Counted from the stretch's first letter, positions 40,959 to 52,892 are shown. The stretch is 64,000 bases of DNA from Pyropia haitanensis (GCA_008729055.1 SDUX01000003.1:1178001-1242000); one strand, 5' to 3'. Notes: a model not told the origin generated them from the letters alone. Program-made: numbers and translations.

Positions 40959-42112
40959 GGGGCGTGCTTGTGGGAGAGCAGGGCGTCTTTTTCCACCACT
41001 AGGTCTATTTCCACCTGCGGTCGTTGGGCATCGTCGCGTCGCGTCTGTCAGGTGCCGCGGCCTGCCTCCAGCGGCGCGTGCGGAGCAGCCGTGTGCTGGG
41101 GAACAGACGGTTCGGGATGGGACACGGGTGACTGTGGCACCAGGTACCTCGTCTTCAGTCGTCCTCACCACTTGGGGTTTCCGGTAACTGGTACTGTCGC
41201 CCATGGGTGTGCGTCGCCTGGAGGGCGGCTACACGAGCCGCGTCGTTCCCGCGTGGGTCACGAGGGTGCAGACGCGCGCCGCGCGGACTCGACAAGCCCA
41301 GACCCGCCATGAGTGCGCGACGCGGGCGGGCCAGGCCCAACTGACCACTGTTGCGAGTGGTTGGGTCAGCGTGGACAGTGGGCCTGGTGGGAGGAGATAG
41401 GGGGGGCACCTGCCTTGACACCGCCGACCACATGGAGGCGAGGTCCCTGCTGGTCCTCCCAGCGCACGAAATAGACGGGGCCCACGATGTTGGCTCGCCT
41501 GAGACCAGTCGTTTAGAAGGGTCTGGTGGCCGTGTGCGGGTGGTGTGGTGGGAACCATCGTCGCGGCTGTCAGCAGCGACAGCCGCGGCGGCGGTGAGCG
41601 CCGAAAAAGACACGCCGGAAAGGAAGTAGAGTGGAAACACGTGCCAGACGTGTCGGAGCCGCGGCTGCTGGCTGCTGCCGCAGCCGCAGCCGACACCGCC
41701 AGTGGCAGCGGCGTGGCCACACCGGCGCCGTTGCGCGGCGCCGGTCGGGGGCGTCACACAGCCGCCATCCCGCCCGTGTAGACGCTGTACGAGTGGGGAA
41801 GGGATGGACACCTGGAGGGTGACCATCGGGGCCCTGCCGCCAGTTGGGCATGTGTGCCGCAAACTGGGTTTGCGCGCCACATCTGGGCGAGTAGCGACGA
41901 GGGAGTGGATGGGCGCTAGCACGTCTGTCGGCAGCCCGTTAACGTGGGCCGCGGCGGAAACCAGCCGGCCTGGCCGGACGCGTGGCACGCGGCGGGAGCG
42001 AGCCGGCCTGCCCTGGCCTGGAGTATGGTGCGCGTCAAGAACGGGCTGCTGGTCAGTGGAGAAGTCGCCCCCAACAGCAATGGTCCACCTTTCCACCCAC
42101 ACCCTCTCACGT
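40959..42112. other. Intergenic region, eS4 / GT10 (convergent)
   Basis: 3' regions of two convergent genes. The 41,590-41,760 part contains GCAGCCGCAGCC-like repeats and a CGGCGCCG palindrome. Short frames on both strands carry no recognised domain. Confidence 0.4.
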
Positions 42113-44356
42113 TCAGGCGGTCGGCGCCGACGCGGCCGGCGCCCCTCCCTCCCCCCCGCCCCCCCCCCCCACCCCCGGCAGCGCGCGCAGCGCGCGCACC
42201 AGCCGAGCGGCGTGGGTATCCCAGCGGGCCCACCCACCCACCCTCCCCCCCCCCGGTGCGTAGAGCGGCGCCGCGACCGCCGCCGCGTGCGCCGCCGCGT
42301 CGCCGTCGAGCGCGGCGATCGCGGCGAGGCACGCCGCCCAGTCGCCCGCCGGCCCTGGCCCGCACCGGATGACCGCCGCCGGGTTGAGGTACCGCCCCCC
42401 GTCGCGCGGGCCACCCACGTAGACCGGCACGACGCCAGCCAGGTACGCGTCCACGACGCGCTCCGACACGAAGCCGGGCAGCGCCGACCGCTCCGCGACG
42501 AGCGCAAACTTGTGGCCCCGCAGCCGCGCGACCGCCGCCTCCCGCTCACCACCCGGGCTGCCGCCGTCGGCCGCCGCCCCCGACGCCGACGTCGGGAGGG
42601 CGGGGGGGGAGTGACACCCGCCGACCGTCGCGAGCCGCTTGTACCGGCTGCTGATCACGTCGTACGCAACGGCCGCGGCGGCGTGGCCGGGCGGGGCGGC
42701 GCCGCCCGCGGCGCGCGCGTCCGGGCCGCAGCCCTCCACGTCCCAGACGCCAAAGCGGGCAGCGTCTGTAACGGGCGGCGGAGGCACCCAGCCCGGCGGC
42801 CTCGCAAGGTCCGCGGCGCCAACACCCTCCCGCTGGCCAAGCGAGACCAACGCGTACGGGACGTGCAGGTGCGGCGCGGCCGCCGCGGCGGCCGCCGCGG
42901 CAGCAGAAGCGCCACCCCCCCACAGGTCCGTGCCGCTCACAATCACCACCCCGGGGGGTGGGGTCAGCGGCTCGGACCGCGGCTCCATGTCAATAAATAC
43001 CATCGCTGCCGCCGCCGCTGGCGCCGTGCAGTGGCCCCACGCGGAGCGCACAAAGACGGTGACGAGCCTGTCGGGGGCGCCGCCCGCGGTGTGCCCGCCG
43101 GCCGGTGCGCCCGCCGGTAAAGCCGGCGCCGGCGTGGCAGTGAGGGTGCCAGGGAGGGCGGCAGCCAGCGCCTGCACCGCGCCGACAGCCCAGTCTTCGG
43201 GGCAGTAGGTCAGCGTGATCGGTGGGCCTGGGGGAAGGGCGGTGGGAGGAGGGGCAAGGGCGCCGCCCGCCGCCGCCGTTCCGGCTGCGACGGGGGCTAC
43301 CAGGTTCATCGCGCCGTCGGTGCCGCCGCCGCCGACGCTGCCGTTGAGGCCGCCAGCAGCACTGCCCCCAGCAGCAGCACCGATGGTGCCGCCGACGCCG
43401 CGACTGCCTTCCCCCGCGGCAGCCGCGTCCGTCACAGGCAGCTGAGGGCCATCTACGGCAGGCCCACCTGACGTAACCCCATCCGCATGGCCAGCGTCCC
43501 GTGCAGAGAGAGCCACCACCGGCCCAGGCCCACCCGTGGCCGGCGCATCAGCCGCGGCCGCGTCCGCGTCACCCCCCTCGAAAGCAGGCGCAGCGGGCAC
43601 GTCACGGTCGCCCTCGCCGCCATTCACAGCAGGCGCGCCGTCCGCCGCATCCTCAATGGCCTCGCGGTCGTCATCTCCAGCCAGCACCACTGCCGTGGCA
43701 CCCTCGTGCACCCCACCGCCACCGGCCTCCCCGCCGGTACCGACGGATGGCGCACCATCGGCGTGGCCGCCGGTTCCGGCTGGCGGCCGGGTCGACCCAT
43801 CCCCGGGCTGCGCCCCCCCAACAGCCACTGCCATGGCCGAAGCGGGGCCGTCAGCACCGCCGGGAATACCGGGCGCGTGGCCTCCCGGCGGCGCGCTGGG
43901 CCCAGCAGCCACGGGCGACCTCCCCTCCCCCCCCCGCCCCCCCACCCCCACGGTAGGCGCGTGGGCGGCACCCGCCGCCCCACCCCACCCGCCCTTGGGC
44001 GTGGCGTCCACGGCGGCCACGCCATGACGGCTCCCCACCAGAGGCGGCCAACCCTTAGCCTCGCCCGCCGCGGACGGCCAGCCCTTGGCCTTGCCCACCA
44101 GACGGGACGGGCCATTCCACCCCCCGGCAGATGGCGGCGGCAGCCGCGGCCATATCCCCCCACGCGGCGCCCGCGCCAGCCGTGACGAGGGCGGCAGCTG
44201 CGGCGGCGACGGCGGTGACCGGCGAGCCACGCCGAGCAGCACCAGCACGCAGACGGCGGTGATGAGGGCGAGCAGCGGCGGCGGCGGGCGGCCGTGGCGG
44301 CCGCCGCCAAGGGAGGGTGGGAGGGCGACGAGGAAGGAGCGCGTGAGACGGCCCAT
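42113..44356 (-). CDS. GT10 fucosyltransferase-like type II membrane protein
   Basis: A 747-residue protein with Golgi glycosyltransferase layout: short basic cytosolic tail, one membrane anchor (LLALITAVCVLVLLGVA, about residues 28-45), a long Gly/Ala/Pro stem of about 300 residues, and a luminal catalytic part. The C-terminal motif HKFALVAERSALPGFVSERV followed by VDAYLAGVVPVYVGGP matches the GDP-fucose binding motif of family GT10 (the family has K-F-x-L-A-F-E-N-S, then YVTEK and LxxGxVPVVxGxP). ITLTYCPEDWAVGAVQAL and VVIVSGTDLW lie upstream. Differences are notable: ERSALPGF replaces the common ENS stretch, so substrate and sugar may differ from classical alpha-1,3-fucosyltransferases. 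The frame is intact from ATG 44356. Confidence 0.72.
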   Translation of the reverse strand: MGRLTRSFLVALPPSLGGGRHGRPPPPLLALITAVCVLVLLGVARRSPPSPPQLPPSSRLARAPRGGIWPRLPPPSAGGWNGPSRLVGKAKGWPSAAGEAKGWPPLVGSRHGVAAVDATPKGGWGGAAGAAHAPTVGVGGRGGEGRSPVAAGPSAPPGGHAPGIPGGADGPASAMAVAVGGAQPGDGSTRPPAGTGGHADGAPSVGTGGEAGGGGVHEGATAVVLAGDDDREAIEDAADGAPAVNGGEGDRDVPAAPAFEGGDADAAAADAPATGGPGPVVALSARDAGHADGVTSGGPAVDGPQLPVTDAAAAGEGSRGVGGTIGAAAGGSAAGGLNGSVGGGGTDGAMNLVAPVAAGTAAAGGALAPPPTALPPGPPITLTYCPEDWAVGAVQALAAALPGTLTATPAPALPAGAPAGGHTAGGAPDRLVTVFVRSAWGHCTAPAAAAAMVFIDMEPRSEPLTPPPGVVIVSGTDLWGGGASAAAAAAAAAAPHLHVPYALVSLGQREGVGAADLARPPGWVPPPPVTDAARFGVWDVEGCGPDARAAGGAAPPGHAAAAVAYDVISSRYKRLATVGGCHSPPALPTSASGAAADGGSPGGEREAAVARLRGHKFALVAERSALPGFVSERVVDAYLAGVVPVYVGGPRDGGRYLNPAAVIRCGPGPAGDWAACLAAIAALDGDAAAHAAAVAAPLYAPGGGRVGGWARWDTHAARLVRALRALPGVGGGGGGEGGAPAASAPTA

Positions 44357-46118
44357 CGCGGTGGCCGCGGCGGTGACGGCACCAGCGGAAGTGACGGTGG
44401 CGGCAGTCGCGGCGGAGACGGCGGCGGCCGCCGCAAAGGAAGGGGTACAAGGGGAGGGAGACGGTCAACAACGGCAAAACAACGGTGGGCCCGGTGTGCC
44501 CAAGAAACAGGCGGCAGATAAGGCCAAAGAGGGGCGCGCCGTTCCCCGGCGGTGGCGGCCTCACTAGCCGGCAGCGGCGGGCGAGGTCTGCGACAGCCGG
44601 TGTTACAGCCGGTGCAGGGCCATGGGAAGAGACGACGGGGAACGGGAGTGCCCCAAAGGACAGCCGCTGCAGCAACAGGCGGGCCGAGCACAGCGGCGAC
44701 AGCGGCGACCCGACCCGGTCAGGCGATCCGGGTGTGAGCGCCAGCGCGGACGCCAGGCCGCTGGCGCTCGCGCGCATGATCATCACGCACTGGCCGAGCG
44801 TGTCGGTGGCGGCAGCGTCGGCGACCGCGGCATATCGGCCGCGGGCGGGGGGGATGGCGGCGGTGTTGGTCTTGCCGACAGTCGGTGGGGCGGCTCGTGC
44901 GCGGTTGGCGACGGTGCCGAGGGGAAACACCCGATCTGTAGGATGAGAGTGGGCCCGTTCCAATACACAGTACTTACTGTAGTTGATGTAAATGTGTTGT
45001 GTCGAGGCCATCGCGACCCCTGCCGTTTCTCGTCCGCCCGCGCGGCGGCCGACGCGAGACCGCAGTCCGCACCTGGACCGTGCGGTCCTCATCAACCGCG
45101 GTCCGGCAGGGCGCTTGGCGGTGACGCGCTCGCCAACGTGGACCGCCGTCGTGGTGCATTCCCCCCCCCCGCTTGTCGTGCATGCCCCCAACGCTCCCCC
45201 CGTCCGCCCTCTCTCCCGCCGCCCCCGACCTTTCTCCTCTCTCACGCGGCCCTGTTTTCTTGGTCGTCTGGCGTAGAGTGCAGGCCCCGGTTATATTATT
45301 TGGCCGCCATGGTCGCTGCTCCTACCGCTCCCGCCCCCCCCCGGCGGGGGACGTCTCCCTCTCCCCCGCGCCGTGGAGTGCATGGTTGCTTGGCTGTATG
45401 GGGGGAGCGTTTGGGGTGGTGAGGGGGGGGGCGCGCCCCCCCCGCTGCAGGTGGACGATGCGGGGTGAATGGGAGAGGCCCTATTCCTTGTACCTGGACG
45501 CACCGCCCCCCCTCCAACCCGACGTGCTTGCCGTTGCTTCGCCGCTTGACTCGTAATCCTCCCGGTCGGCAGACGTGCGCGCCCTGTGTCTGCCCCGCAG
45601 GCGGGCGGGCGGCTGGGCAGACGCGGGCTGCCGGCACCTCCACCTGCCTCCTCCCGCGCCTCTACAAGCGGAACATCTCCCCCTGGCCACTACCTTGCCA
45701 ACCCCGCCACCGCCATCCGGGCCACCCGCGACCACACGACCTCGTCGCTGTGCCCCGCTGGTTGCCCACTGCCCCGTCCGCCGCTCGTGTCAGGCGCAGA
45801 CTGGCTGTGGGGTGGCTCCTCTCGTCTATCGTCTTTGGGGTACCGTCGCAGCCGCCGCCGCCGCCACAGCCGCCGCGGCCGCCGTCGCCGCCGCCGCCGC
45901 CGCCGCCGCCGTCGCCGCCGCCGCCACCGCCGCCTCTGCCCTGGCCATTCCCGCAGCTTATCCCTTGCGTTACCACCACCGCCACCTTGCGCGGCGGCGG
46001 TGCCGCTTACTGCTGCTGCTACTGCGGGCCACTCCTTCGCCGCACCGAGCGCTGTGGTGGGCGTCCCTCTCCCTCCTTTGTGAGTTCCCCCCCCCCCCCC
46101 CCCACTGCCAGAGCTGCG
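44357..46118. other. Divergent upstream region, GT10 / MAP kinase
   Basis: About 1.76 kb separating two divergent starts. It includes an AT-richer patch near 44,960-45,000 (ACAGTACTTACTGTAGTTGATG), TTATATTATTTGG near 45,290, and poly-Pro/Arg-coding CCG repeats near 45,850-45,945. A C run (about 46,087-46,103) lies in the probable 5' UTR of the kinase. No gene is supported. Confidence 0.45.
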
Positions 46119-47873
46119 ATGGTGCCGCCACCGACCTTCCACGTGAAGCAGTGGTTGTCTCGAACAAAGAGCGGTGGCAGCGCTGCCGCGACGGGCGTAA
46201 AGGCGGGAGGCGGTGCGGCGGCGGACGCGGCGGCGGGTCACGGGCGGGATACGGAGATGGTGGACGCGACGGCCGCTGCTGCCGGTGGCGGCGGCGCGGC
46301 GGCGGGTGGCGGGAAGGGTCACCTCGCTGCAGCGCTGGTGGGGAGCCCCATGAGCGCAGCCGACGGCACACCCGCGGGCTCCCCCGCGGCGGTGCCACCG
46401 CTGGCGCCCAAGACTCATTTCTCCGTCAAGGGCACCGCCTTTTGCGTGGAGGGCCGCTACTCGTTTGTCAAGGCCCTCGGTCTGGGCGCGTACGGAGTGG
46501 TGTGCGCCGTGTCGGACTCGGTGACGGGAAAGAAGGTGGCGGTGAAGAAGGTGTCTGGCGTGTTTGATGACCTCACTGACGCCAAGCGGATCATCCGGGA
46601 GATTCGGTTGCTCGGCCAGATGAACCACGAGAACATTTTGGCGGTGCTGGACATGGACGAGCCCGCCGACTACGCCACCTTCAACGACGTGTACATTGTG
46701 ACGGAGCTTATGGACACGGACCTGAACAAGCTCCTCCGCTCCAAGCACCCGCTGCTCGAGGCCCAGTGCAAGTACTTTGGCTACCAGCTGCTGCGGGCGC
46801 TGCTGTACATCCACTCTGTCAACATCATCCACCGGGACATCAAGCCCGCCAACGTGTTGGTGAATGAAAACTGCGATGTGAAGCTTTGTACGTTTGGGGG
46901 AGGGGTCGGGTCGGGAGAGAGGGCGGGGCTATCCGGTAGCTGGGGCGAACAGCTGCACTTGCACTCTCGGAGGGGACCTCTTGCGCGCGCGCGCGCGCGT
47001 GCATGCGTACGTGCGTGCCATTGTGGCATTCACGCAGGTGTGCATTTTTGGTGCGAACGTGGCGAACTACGCTGGTGACCGTCCAGGGCTTCGGGGTAGA
47101 CGTGCGGGACCGTCTGCTGTCGCTGGGAGACCTGCTCCCGCGGAGTTGCTGTACTTGGGATGGTTGCTGACGCCGTGCTGAGTACCGTGCTTTTCTATCA
47201 TGCCCTATGCTTTTCTGTGACCACAGGCGACTTTGGCCTGGCACGGTACATTGACCCCGAGAACGCAAGTGCCATGACCGAGTACGTCGTCACCCGGTGG
47301 TACCGCGCGCCCGAGCTGCTCCTCGCCGACGACGACTACACGTCGGCGATTGACATGTGGAGTTTTGGCTGCCTCCTCGCCGAGTCGATGACCCGCAAGC
47401 CCCTCTTTCCCGGCAAGGACGTCAAGCACCAGGTGGAGCTGACCTGCCGAGTGACGGGCAAGCCAACAGAGCAAGAGATTGGAGCCATCTCCAACCGGCA
47501 AGCGCGGGACTTCCTCCGTAAGCTCCCCGCCTATCCGCGCACCGACTTTGCTAAGCTCCTCCCCGGCGTCGACGCGGCGGGCGTGGACCTCATTGAGAAG
47601 CTGCTCGTATTTGACCCGCGGCAGCGGCTGACGGCTGCCGCCGCGCTAGCGCACCCGTACCTTGCCGAGTACCGGGACGAGGAGTCCGAGCGGGTGGCCA
47701 ACCACACGCTCGACCTCAACGAGTTGGAGCCCCCGTCGGAGAAGAAGCTCGGCAAGGAGGGCATCCGCGCGCTCATGTGGGCCGAGATTTGCCGCTTTCA
47801 CGCGGGCGCGCCAGCGCGCCAGCCGCCGGCCGCAACGGCGGCGCTCAAGGCGGCGGCGGCGATTAAGAAGTGA
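46119..47873 (+). CDS. Mitogen-activated protein kinase, TEY type
   Basis: A MAP kinase of 471 residues. Exon 1 (46119-46887) encodes an Ala/Gly-rich N-terminal extension of about 100 residues, then the N-lobe with LGLGAYGVVCAV (Gly loop), KVAVKKV (ATP-anchoring Lys) and IIHRDIKPANVLV (catalytic loop). The intron (46888-47226, donor GTACGT, acceptor CAG) splits the Cys codon before the DFG motif. Exon 2 (47227-47873) gives DFGLARYIDPENASAMTEYV, so the activation loop carries the TEY dual-phosphorylation motif of ERK-like kinases, then VTRWYRAPELLL, DMWSFGCLLAE and FDPRQRLTAAAALAHPYL. The spliced length is exactly 472 codons. Partners and pathway cannot be told from sequence. The intron has a GC dinucleotide run near 46,986-47,000. 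Confidence 0.95.
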
Positions 47874-48425
47874 ACTATGCGGGGGGGAGGTGGGTGTGGG
47901 CATGGGCGTGGGGAGAGTGGAAGAAGAGACGCAAAGTGAATCAGCAAGAGCCGCAGCACGACCCATGACTTGCGTTTGTGCGGTAGTGGCGGCGGCTGCA
48001 GAGCGGAGGCGGGGGGGGGACGCGGGTGGGGAACGGGCGTGGCAGGCGTCGGCCAGACAGGTGGCTGGCAGACTGGCGGGCGGAGCAAGCGCTTGACTGG
48101 CACCGGGAGCAGCACGCAGGGCGGGTGGCGCCGCTCCGGGGCACGCGGGGTGCGTCGGCCACGGCATGGCCCGGCGCCGCGTAACAACCCGATGTTCTTT
48201 CAATGTCGCCCTGGACAGGACGGGCACCGCTACCCGTTCCTCGTAGGATGCACCTTCAGCCACGGGGATCATGACAGGCGTGGGGTGCCCATCGAAGCCA
48301 ACGCGGCAGTTGTGCAAAGCACACGCCGGTGACAGGCATGCTGTTTCCTCCGAGCCACCTCATTCCCACTTCTACCCTCACTCATGTCAAACGGTCTCCC
48401 CACGCTGCGACAGCATCCCCCTTTA
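47874..48425. other. Convergent intergenic region, MAP kinase / DUF1350
   Basis: Contains the 3' ends of two convergent genes. Nothing else was recognised. Confidence 0.45.
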
Positions 48426-49828
48426 CTAGCCCTGCGACAGGCGTCCCCCCCCCCCAATGCGCTCCAACTCGAGCGTCACAAACGCGTCAATGACGACGCA
48501 GAGACCGTCCAGCTCCGCCGCCACCTTGTCGGCAGCCACCCGCCCGACGGCGCCGAGCATGTCGCCCGCCCCCCCCGCGCCCGACGATGGTGGCAGCGAC
48601 ACCACTGGCGTCAGCGGCGTGACGTGGGAGCCCGCCAGCTCCCGGTACACCACCCCGTTGCGCCCGTACTTGGCCGTCAGCGCCGCGGCGACCGACGGGC
48701 TCGCGTCGAGGCTGTCGTTCTGAAACTTGACCACCAGCGTTCGCGCAACGGCGTACCGCGACGCGATGGCCGCGTCTGTCTCGCGTGGCGGGGGGTCAAA
48801 CTCGCCCGCGTCCCCTGTCCCGCCGGCGGCGGCGCCCACCCCAGACGCCGCGGCCGCGGCGGCGGCGGGGGTGCCGACGCCCGCCGAGCGGGCCCACTGC
48901 CCAATCAGCGGGCCGAGGCGCTCGATCGCATCGACACCCGCGGGCGGCACCCCTCCTGCCGCCCGCGAGCGGCGGGCCCACTCGGTGAGCCCGCCACTGA
49001 GCGCCGCCACCCCCGCCGCCACCGCCGGCGACGCGGCGGCGGCCGACGCGGCCGCCGTCGCAGCACGGATGCCCGACGACAGCTGGTCCGAGACGGGCAC
49101 GCTCTCCCGCAGCGACGGGTTGTTAAAGCTCATCAGCACGTTGCCGACGCGCGCCACGCGCGAAGACGGGCTCGCGGTCGCCATGGCGGTGAGCTTGGCG
49201 CCGAGGCTGTGGCCGACGCCAAAGACGGGGATCCACCCGCCCCAGCGGGGCGTCAGCGTCGCCCACGCGTCGGCAAATGCCGCGTCCGTGGCGTCCGCGA
49301 GCGCGCCGTGCGCGAGCGACGGCACCACCGGCGTGGCGACGACCGCCATGCCCCGCCGCGACAGCCGCGACAGCAGGTTGCCGTACGCAGACGACGGGGC
49401 GGCGCCGACAAACGCGCCACCGATAAAGTGGAGGACGGCGCGGGGGCGGGCGCCGCCGGGCGGGAGGAGCACCTCCGCGCCGGGGAGGCGGAGCCAGTCG
49501 TCGCCGTCGGGGGGGGGGGGGACGCCTCCGCGGCGCGGGCTTGGTAGCCCGCCGCGTCGGCCGCAGACGTGCCGGGGCCCCGCGACGCTGACGACGGCGA
49601 GCCAGCCGACGACGGCGGGCCGTACGTCCACCGCCGCTCGTCCTCGTCGCCATCGTCGCGGGGGCGGGCGGCCGCCTGGGACGCCCGCGGGGCGGCGGCG
49701 CGCCGGCCGCGGGCGCCCGCCGCGGCAGTGGCACGCTCGCGAGTGCACAGGGGCGGGTGGGGGCGGCTGCCAACGGTGGCCGCCGACGCCACCGACGGGG
49801 GGAGGAAGGCGGTCGTCGGGGCGGCCAT
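48426..49828 (-). CDS. DUF1350 family protein, probably plastid-targeted
   Basis: Member of a family found in cyanobacteria and plastids with an alpha/beta-hydrolase-like fold and no assigned reaction. The core reads PRAVLHFIGGAFVGAAPSSA, YGNLLSRLSRRGMAVVATPV, FGVGHSLGAKLTAMA (an elbow-like G-H-S-L-G) and FNNPSLRESVPVSDQL. It continues through LVVKFQNDSLDASPSVAAAL to RELAGSHVTPLTPVV (His in the late catalytic-like position). The N-terminus from ATG 49828 (MAAPTTAFLPPSVASAATVG and a long Arg/Ala/Ser stretch) fits a transit peptide, but it is in a different frame, joined across a G13 run (49509-49521) that is one base short. A Gly/Ala-rich loop interrupts the C-terminal half. Start regions of this gene and the hydroxylase-like gene face away from each other. 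Confidence 0.78.
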
Positions 49829-50448
49829 CGCTGCTGCTGGCACCGGCAAGGAGGGGAGTGTGGGAGCAGGGGGACGACGGGAACCGGGCGGGGGTTGGAG
49901 ACGGACAGCGTTCAGACGCCGGCAGGTAAGAGAGACGTTGGCGGCAGACGGTGTTGTAGACAGGGCTGACTGTGAGACGCAGACCGTGCGAAGCGGTCAG
50001 CGGGAGGCAGCCGTGTTGAGGACGCCACGGCCGCGGCGGCCACAGCCAGCAGGGGGGTAGCCGCTGCACCCGCACGCGAGAGCTCTGCAGCGAGACGAGG
50101 CCCTCGACGACACATGCAACAGGGATCCAAGCTGGAAGCAGGTTGTATAAGTTTGAGTCCATTCTGGTACATAAATATGTAGTAGTTGAAGTGTTGCTGG
50201 CCAAAGTCATGAAACGTGTCTCGAACTCTGAAACTTGCAGCCGAGTTCTGTGCAATCTCGCACCTCTATGCGCTCACAAACGCTGCGGACGAGCCCCATG
50301 CCTTCCATCTTCCTGTTCGTTTCTGTCTGGTGCTGCTTCATGACCCTTCCGTGTCGTCGGCGTCCTCCTCGTTCTCGTGGCGGCCTGGCCTGGCGCGGCG
50401 TGGTTGTCCTGTCTCGCACTGGTCTTCCCCTCGCCATCCCTCGTGGGC
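49829..50448. promoter_or_regulatory. Divergent spacer, DUF1350 / hydroxylase-like
   Basis: 620 bases between two divergent starts, much less GC-rich near 50,140-50,220. TTGTATAAGTTTG (TATAA at about 50145) and ACATAAATATGTAG (about 50170) are TATA-like and usable in either direction, so a shared bidirectional promoter is likely. Confidence 0.45.
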
Positions 50449-51692
50449 ATGGCGCCGTCGACCGACCGTGGCCGCCGGATGGTGGCGGCGTTTGCGCCCC
50501 TCGCGCCGCTGGGCTGGCGGCCTCCGACGGCCACCGCCAGCGGCCGTGGTGTCTGTGGCGGCTCCCGCGCCACCTCCTTCTTTGGGCCCGATGACTGGCG
50601 GGTCGGCGTCGTCGGCAGCCACCGACCCCGTGTCGGGGCGGCGATGGGCGCGCCGGGGCGGCGGCGTGGCGCGGCGTCCCCCTTCCCCTTCACGCGCGCC
50701 CCCCCCCCCCCCCCGCCAGCGCCACTCCCGCCATGAGCGTCTCGGGCGACCGGCTGGAGGCGGCGCTCGCCGCCAAGTTTGCCACCGCCGGCGACATCTC
50801 CCGCGTCGCCGCCTCCTTCCGCGCCGTCCGCACCGGCGACACGCTGCACGTCAACGCGGGCGAGCCCAACGAGCAGCGCGCGGAATCCCATCTGGTGGGC
50901 CTCGAGGCCATCCCCTTCCACGAGGGCGCCCTCCGGGAGCGGGCGCACCCGTGGGCGGCGGGCCTCGAGGCGCACTGGACCGACGTGCGGGACGAGCTGG
51001 CGGCCGCCCTCGCGGCGGACCAGCTGGAATGGGCCGCCGCGTGCCGCGAGGAGGCGACCGCGTACGGCCCGCAGTGGTCGACGCTCGTCCTGCAGGACCG
51101 CACGTGGCACGCCGGCAACGTGGCGCGGTTCCCCAAGACCGTCGCCCTCCTCCGCGGCGACGTCGACGGCGTGCCGCCGGTGCCGACGGTGGAGGCGTTC
51201 TTCGCGCGCCAGGCGGCGGGCAGCGGCATTGCGCCGCACACGGACGGGTGCAACTTTATCCTGACGTCCCACCTGGCGCTCATGGCCGAGCCGGGCAAGG
51301 CGTACATTGACGTGGGCGGGGAGCGGCGGTACTGGGCAGAGGGGGAGGTGATGGTGTTTGACACGAGTTACGTCCACTCGACGATGAACACGGGCGCGGA
51401 CAGCCGCTACGTGCTGCTCCTCCGCCTGTGGCACCCGGACGTGACGCCGGTGGAGCGGGAGGCGCTCGGCTGGATCTTTGCGGCGCTCGAGGACCCGGCG
51501 CTCGTCGACGCGGTGCTTGGGCCCGAGACGCCACCGCCGATGATGGGGAGAGCGGCCAACGCACCGGTCGTTGCGGCTGTCTCGTCAGGGGGGGACCGCC
51601 TCCCCCGTGCGGAGCGGCGGCGGCAGGAGCGGGCGCGGCGCAAGGCTGAAGGGCGAGGGGGGGGGGGCGGCGGCTTTGGCGCCCGCGGCTGA
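50449..51692 (+). CDS. Aspartyl/asparaginyl beta-hydroxylase-like protein
   Basis: Probable Fe(II)/2-oxoglutarate dioxygenase of the Asp/Asn beta-hydroxylase family. The core from ATG 50733 has TVEAFFARQAAGSGIAPHTD with GCNF following, giving the H-x-D metal pair. WAEGEVMVFDTSYVHSTMN provides the distal His, and SRYVLLLRLWHPDVTPVE supplies the basic residue expected for 2-oxoglutarate. The C-terminus ends in a basic RRRQERARRKAEG tail. An N-terminal extension from ATG 50449 (MAPSTDRGRRMVAAFAPLAP onward) looks like an organelle-targeting peptide; it lies in another frame and would join the core if the C16 run at 50699-50714 had one more base. If that is wrong, ATG 50733 is the start. The substrate is unknown. 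Confidence 0.8.
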
Positions 51693-52892
51693 TGGGTGGT
51701 GGGGGGGGGGGGTACGGACTATGTGGCGGCGATGACTTGCAGGGTGGCCTTGCGCAGGCGACCCTCGGCGGAATCGGGTGGGCACGGGGCGAGCACGCTG
51801 CATCCGGTATGTCTTCCTGGCACTCGTCCTGGAAGCGTTGCCCCCGAGGGGCTGCCACCGCCGGTACTGGTCGAATGCATGGGTGCTATCAGACGTCCCA
51901 TTGCGGCCAGTGGTCGAACCGTCTGTCCGCACTGTCCCTCCGTCTCTCGCACACAGCCGCCGACGCCACCTCTTCCTTTCTGCCTGCGCCAAGAGTGCGC
52001 CCCTGACGCTTCGTACAGCACTGCTTCTCACTTGCTTCCAACTTGCCTTCCTTCCCTGCAGCGTGTGGTGCCCCTACCCCCGCTTAGCGAGGTGGGAGGT
52101 GGACTGCGAGGAGTGTCCGGCTCCAGTGCACCGTTTGAGTCCTTTATTCACGTCAGGTGCTGCTCGGCCATGGATGGCTGGTGCGCGCGACGTGCCAGCT
52201 CCCGCGTCTTGGGACTGGTCATGTGTCTTGTCGGCCTGTGTGATGTGTGGGCGCTCTTTGACAGCAGCAGTCCCAAGCGCTATCTCCCGTGTCCGCCGCT
52301 GGCGTCCGCTGTCTGCTCCGCGTCGCGTGGCGTAAATGTCCTTGCGTGCGGCACGTGTTGGTGGGGCACGCGGACCGGTCGTGCTGTTCCTTGGCCGTCT
52401 GGTGTCTCTTTCGTACAGAGCTCCGAGCTCAGCTTAGCGAGACTTTGCGAGCCTCAAACGTGCCTATATAGCGCCCAGAAGCGCCGAGTCCTGCACTACT
52501 TGCTCGGTCAGCTGCGACAGATGTGCAGCTTGTTATCATTATACAATGCGCATTGCAAGAGTCATGTACTTTACGGATGACTCGACATAATTTATCGGGA
52601 GGCCCGCGGCCAGCCATCCAGCGCACGCCCCACACGGCCGCGAGTTGGCAGCAGCGCAGCACGGCTGCGCCCAGGCGCTGTCAAGACCCCTCGGGGCACG
52701 CTGCCCTCCCCCCCCTCAATTGCCGGTCTGTGCTGCCTGCCGTCCCGCGACCATCGTCGTCCTCGTCCCCCGCACCGCCGCCGCCCTGACCAGCTGCTGC
52801 CGCTCCCCCTCTTTGTGGCTGGAGTACCGTTGCCAGGATCCACATCGACGCCGCGGCAGCCGTTGGTGCGCCCTCGGGGCTCCCTTTGGACA
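51693..52892. other. Intergenic region upstream of the E2 gene
   Basis: 1.2 kb of moderate GC. CCTATATAGCGCC near 52,462 and TTATACAATGCG near 52,541 are TATA-like, and the second half is probably the E2 promoter and 5' UTR. No gene was recognised. Confidence 0.45.

Noticed and set aside
40221..41204. 327-codon minus-strand frame opposite ribosomal protein eS4
   Set aside because: It is an antisense shadow of a certain gene, with a His/Leu/Arg-rich composition typical of reversed GC-rich codons.
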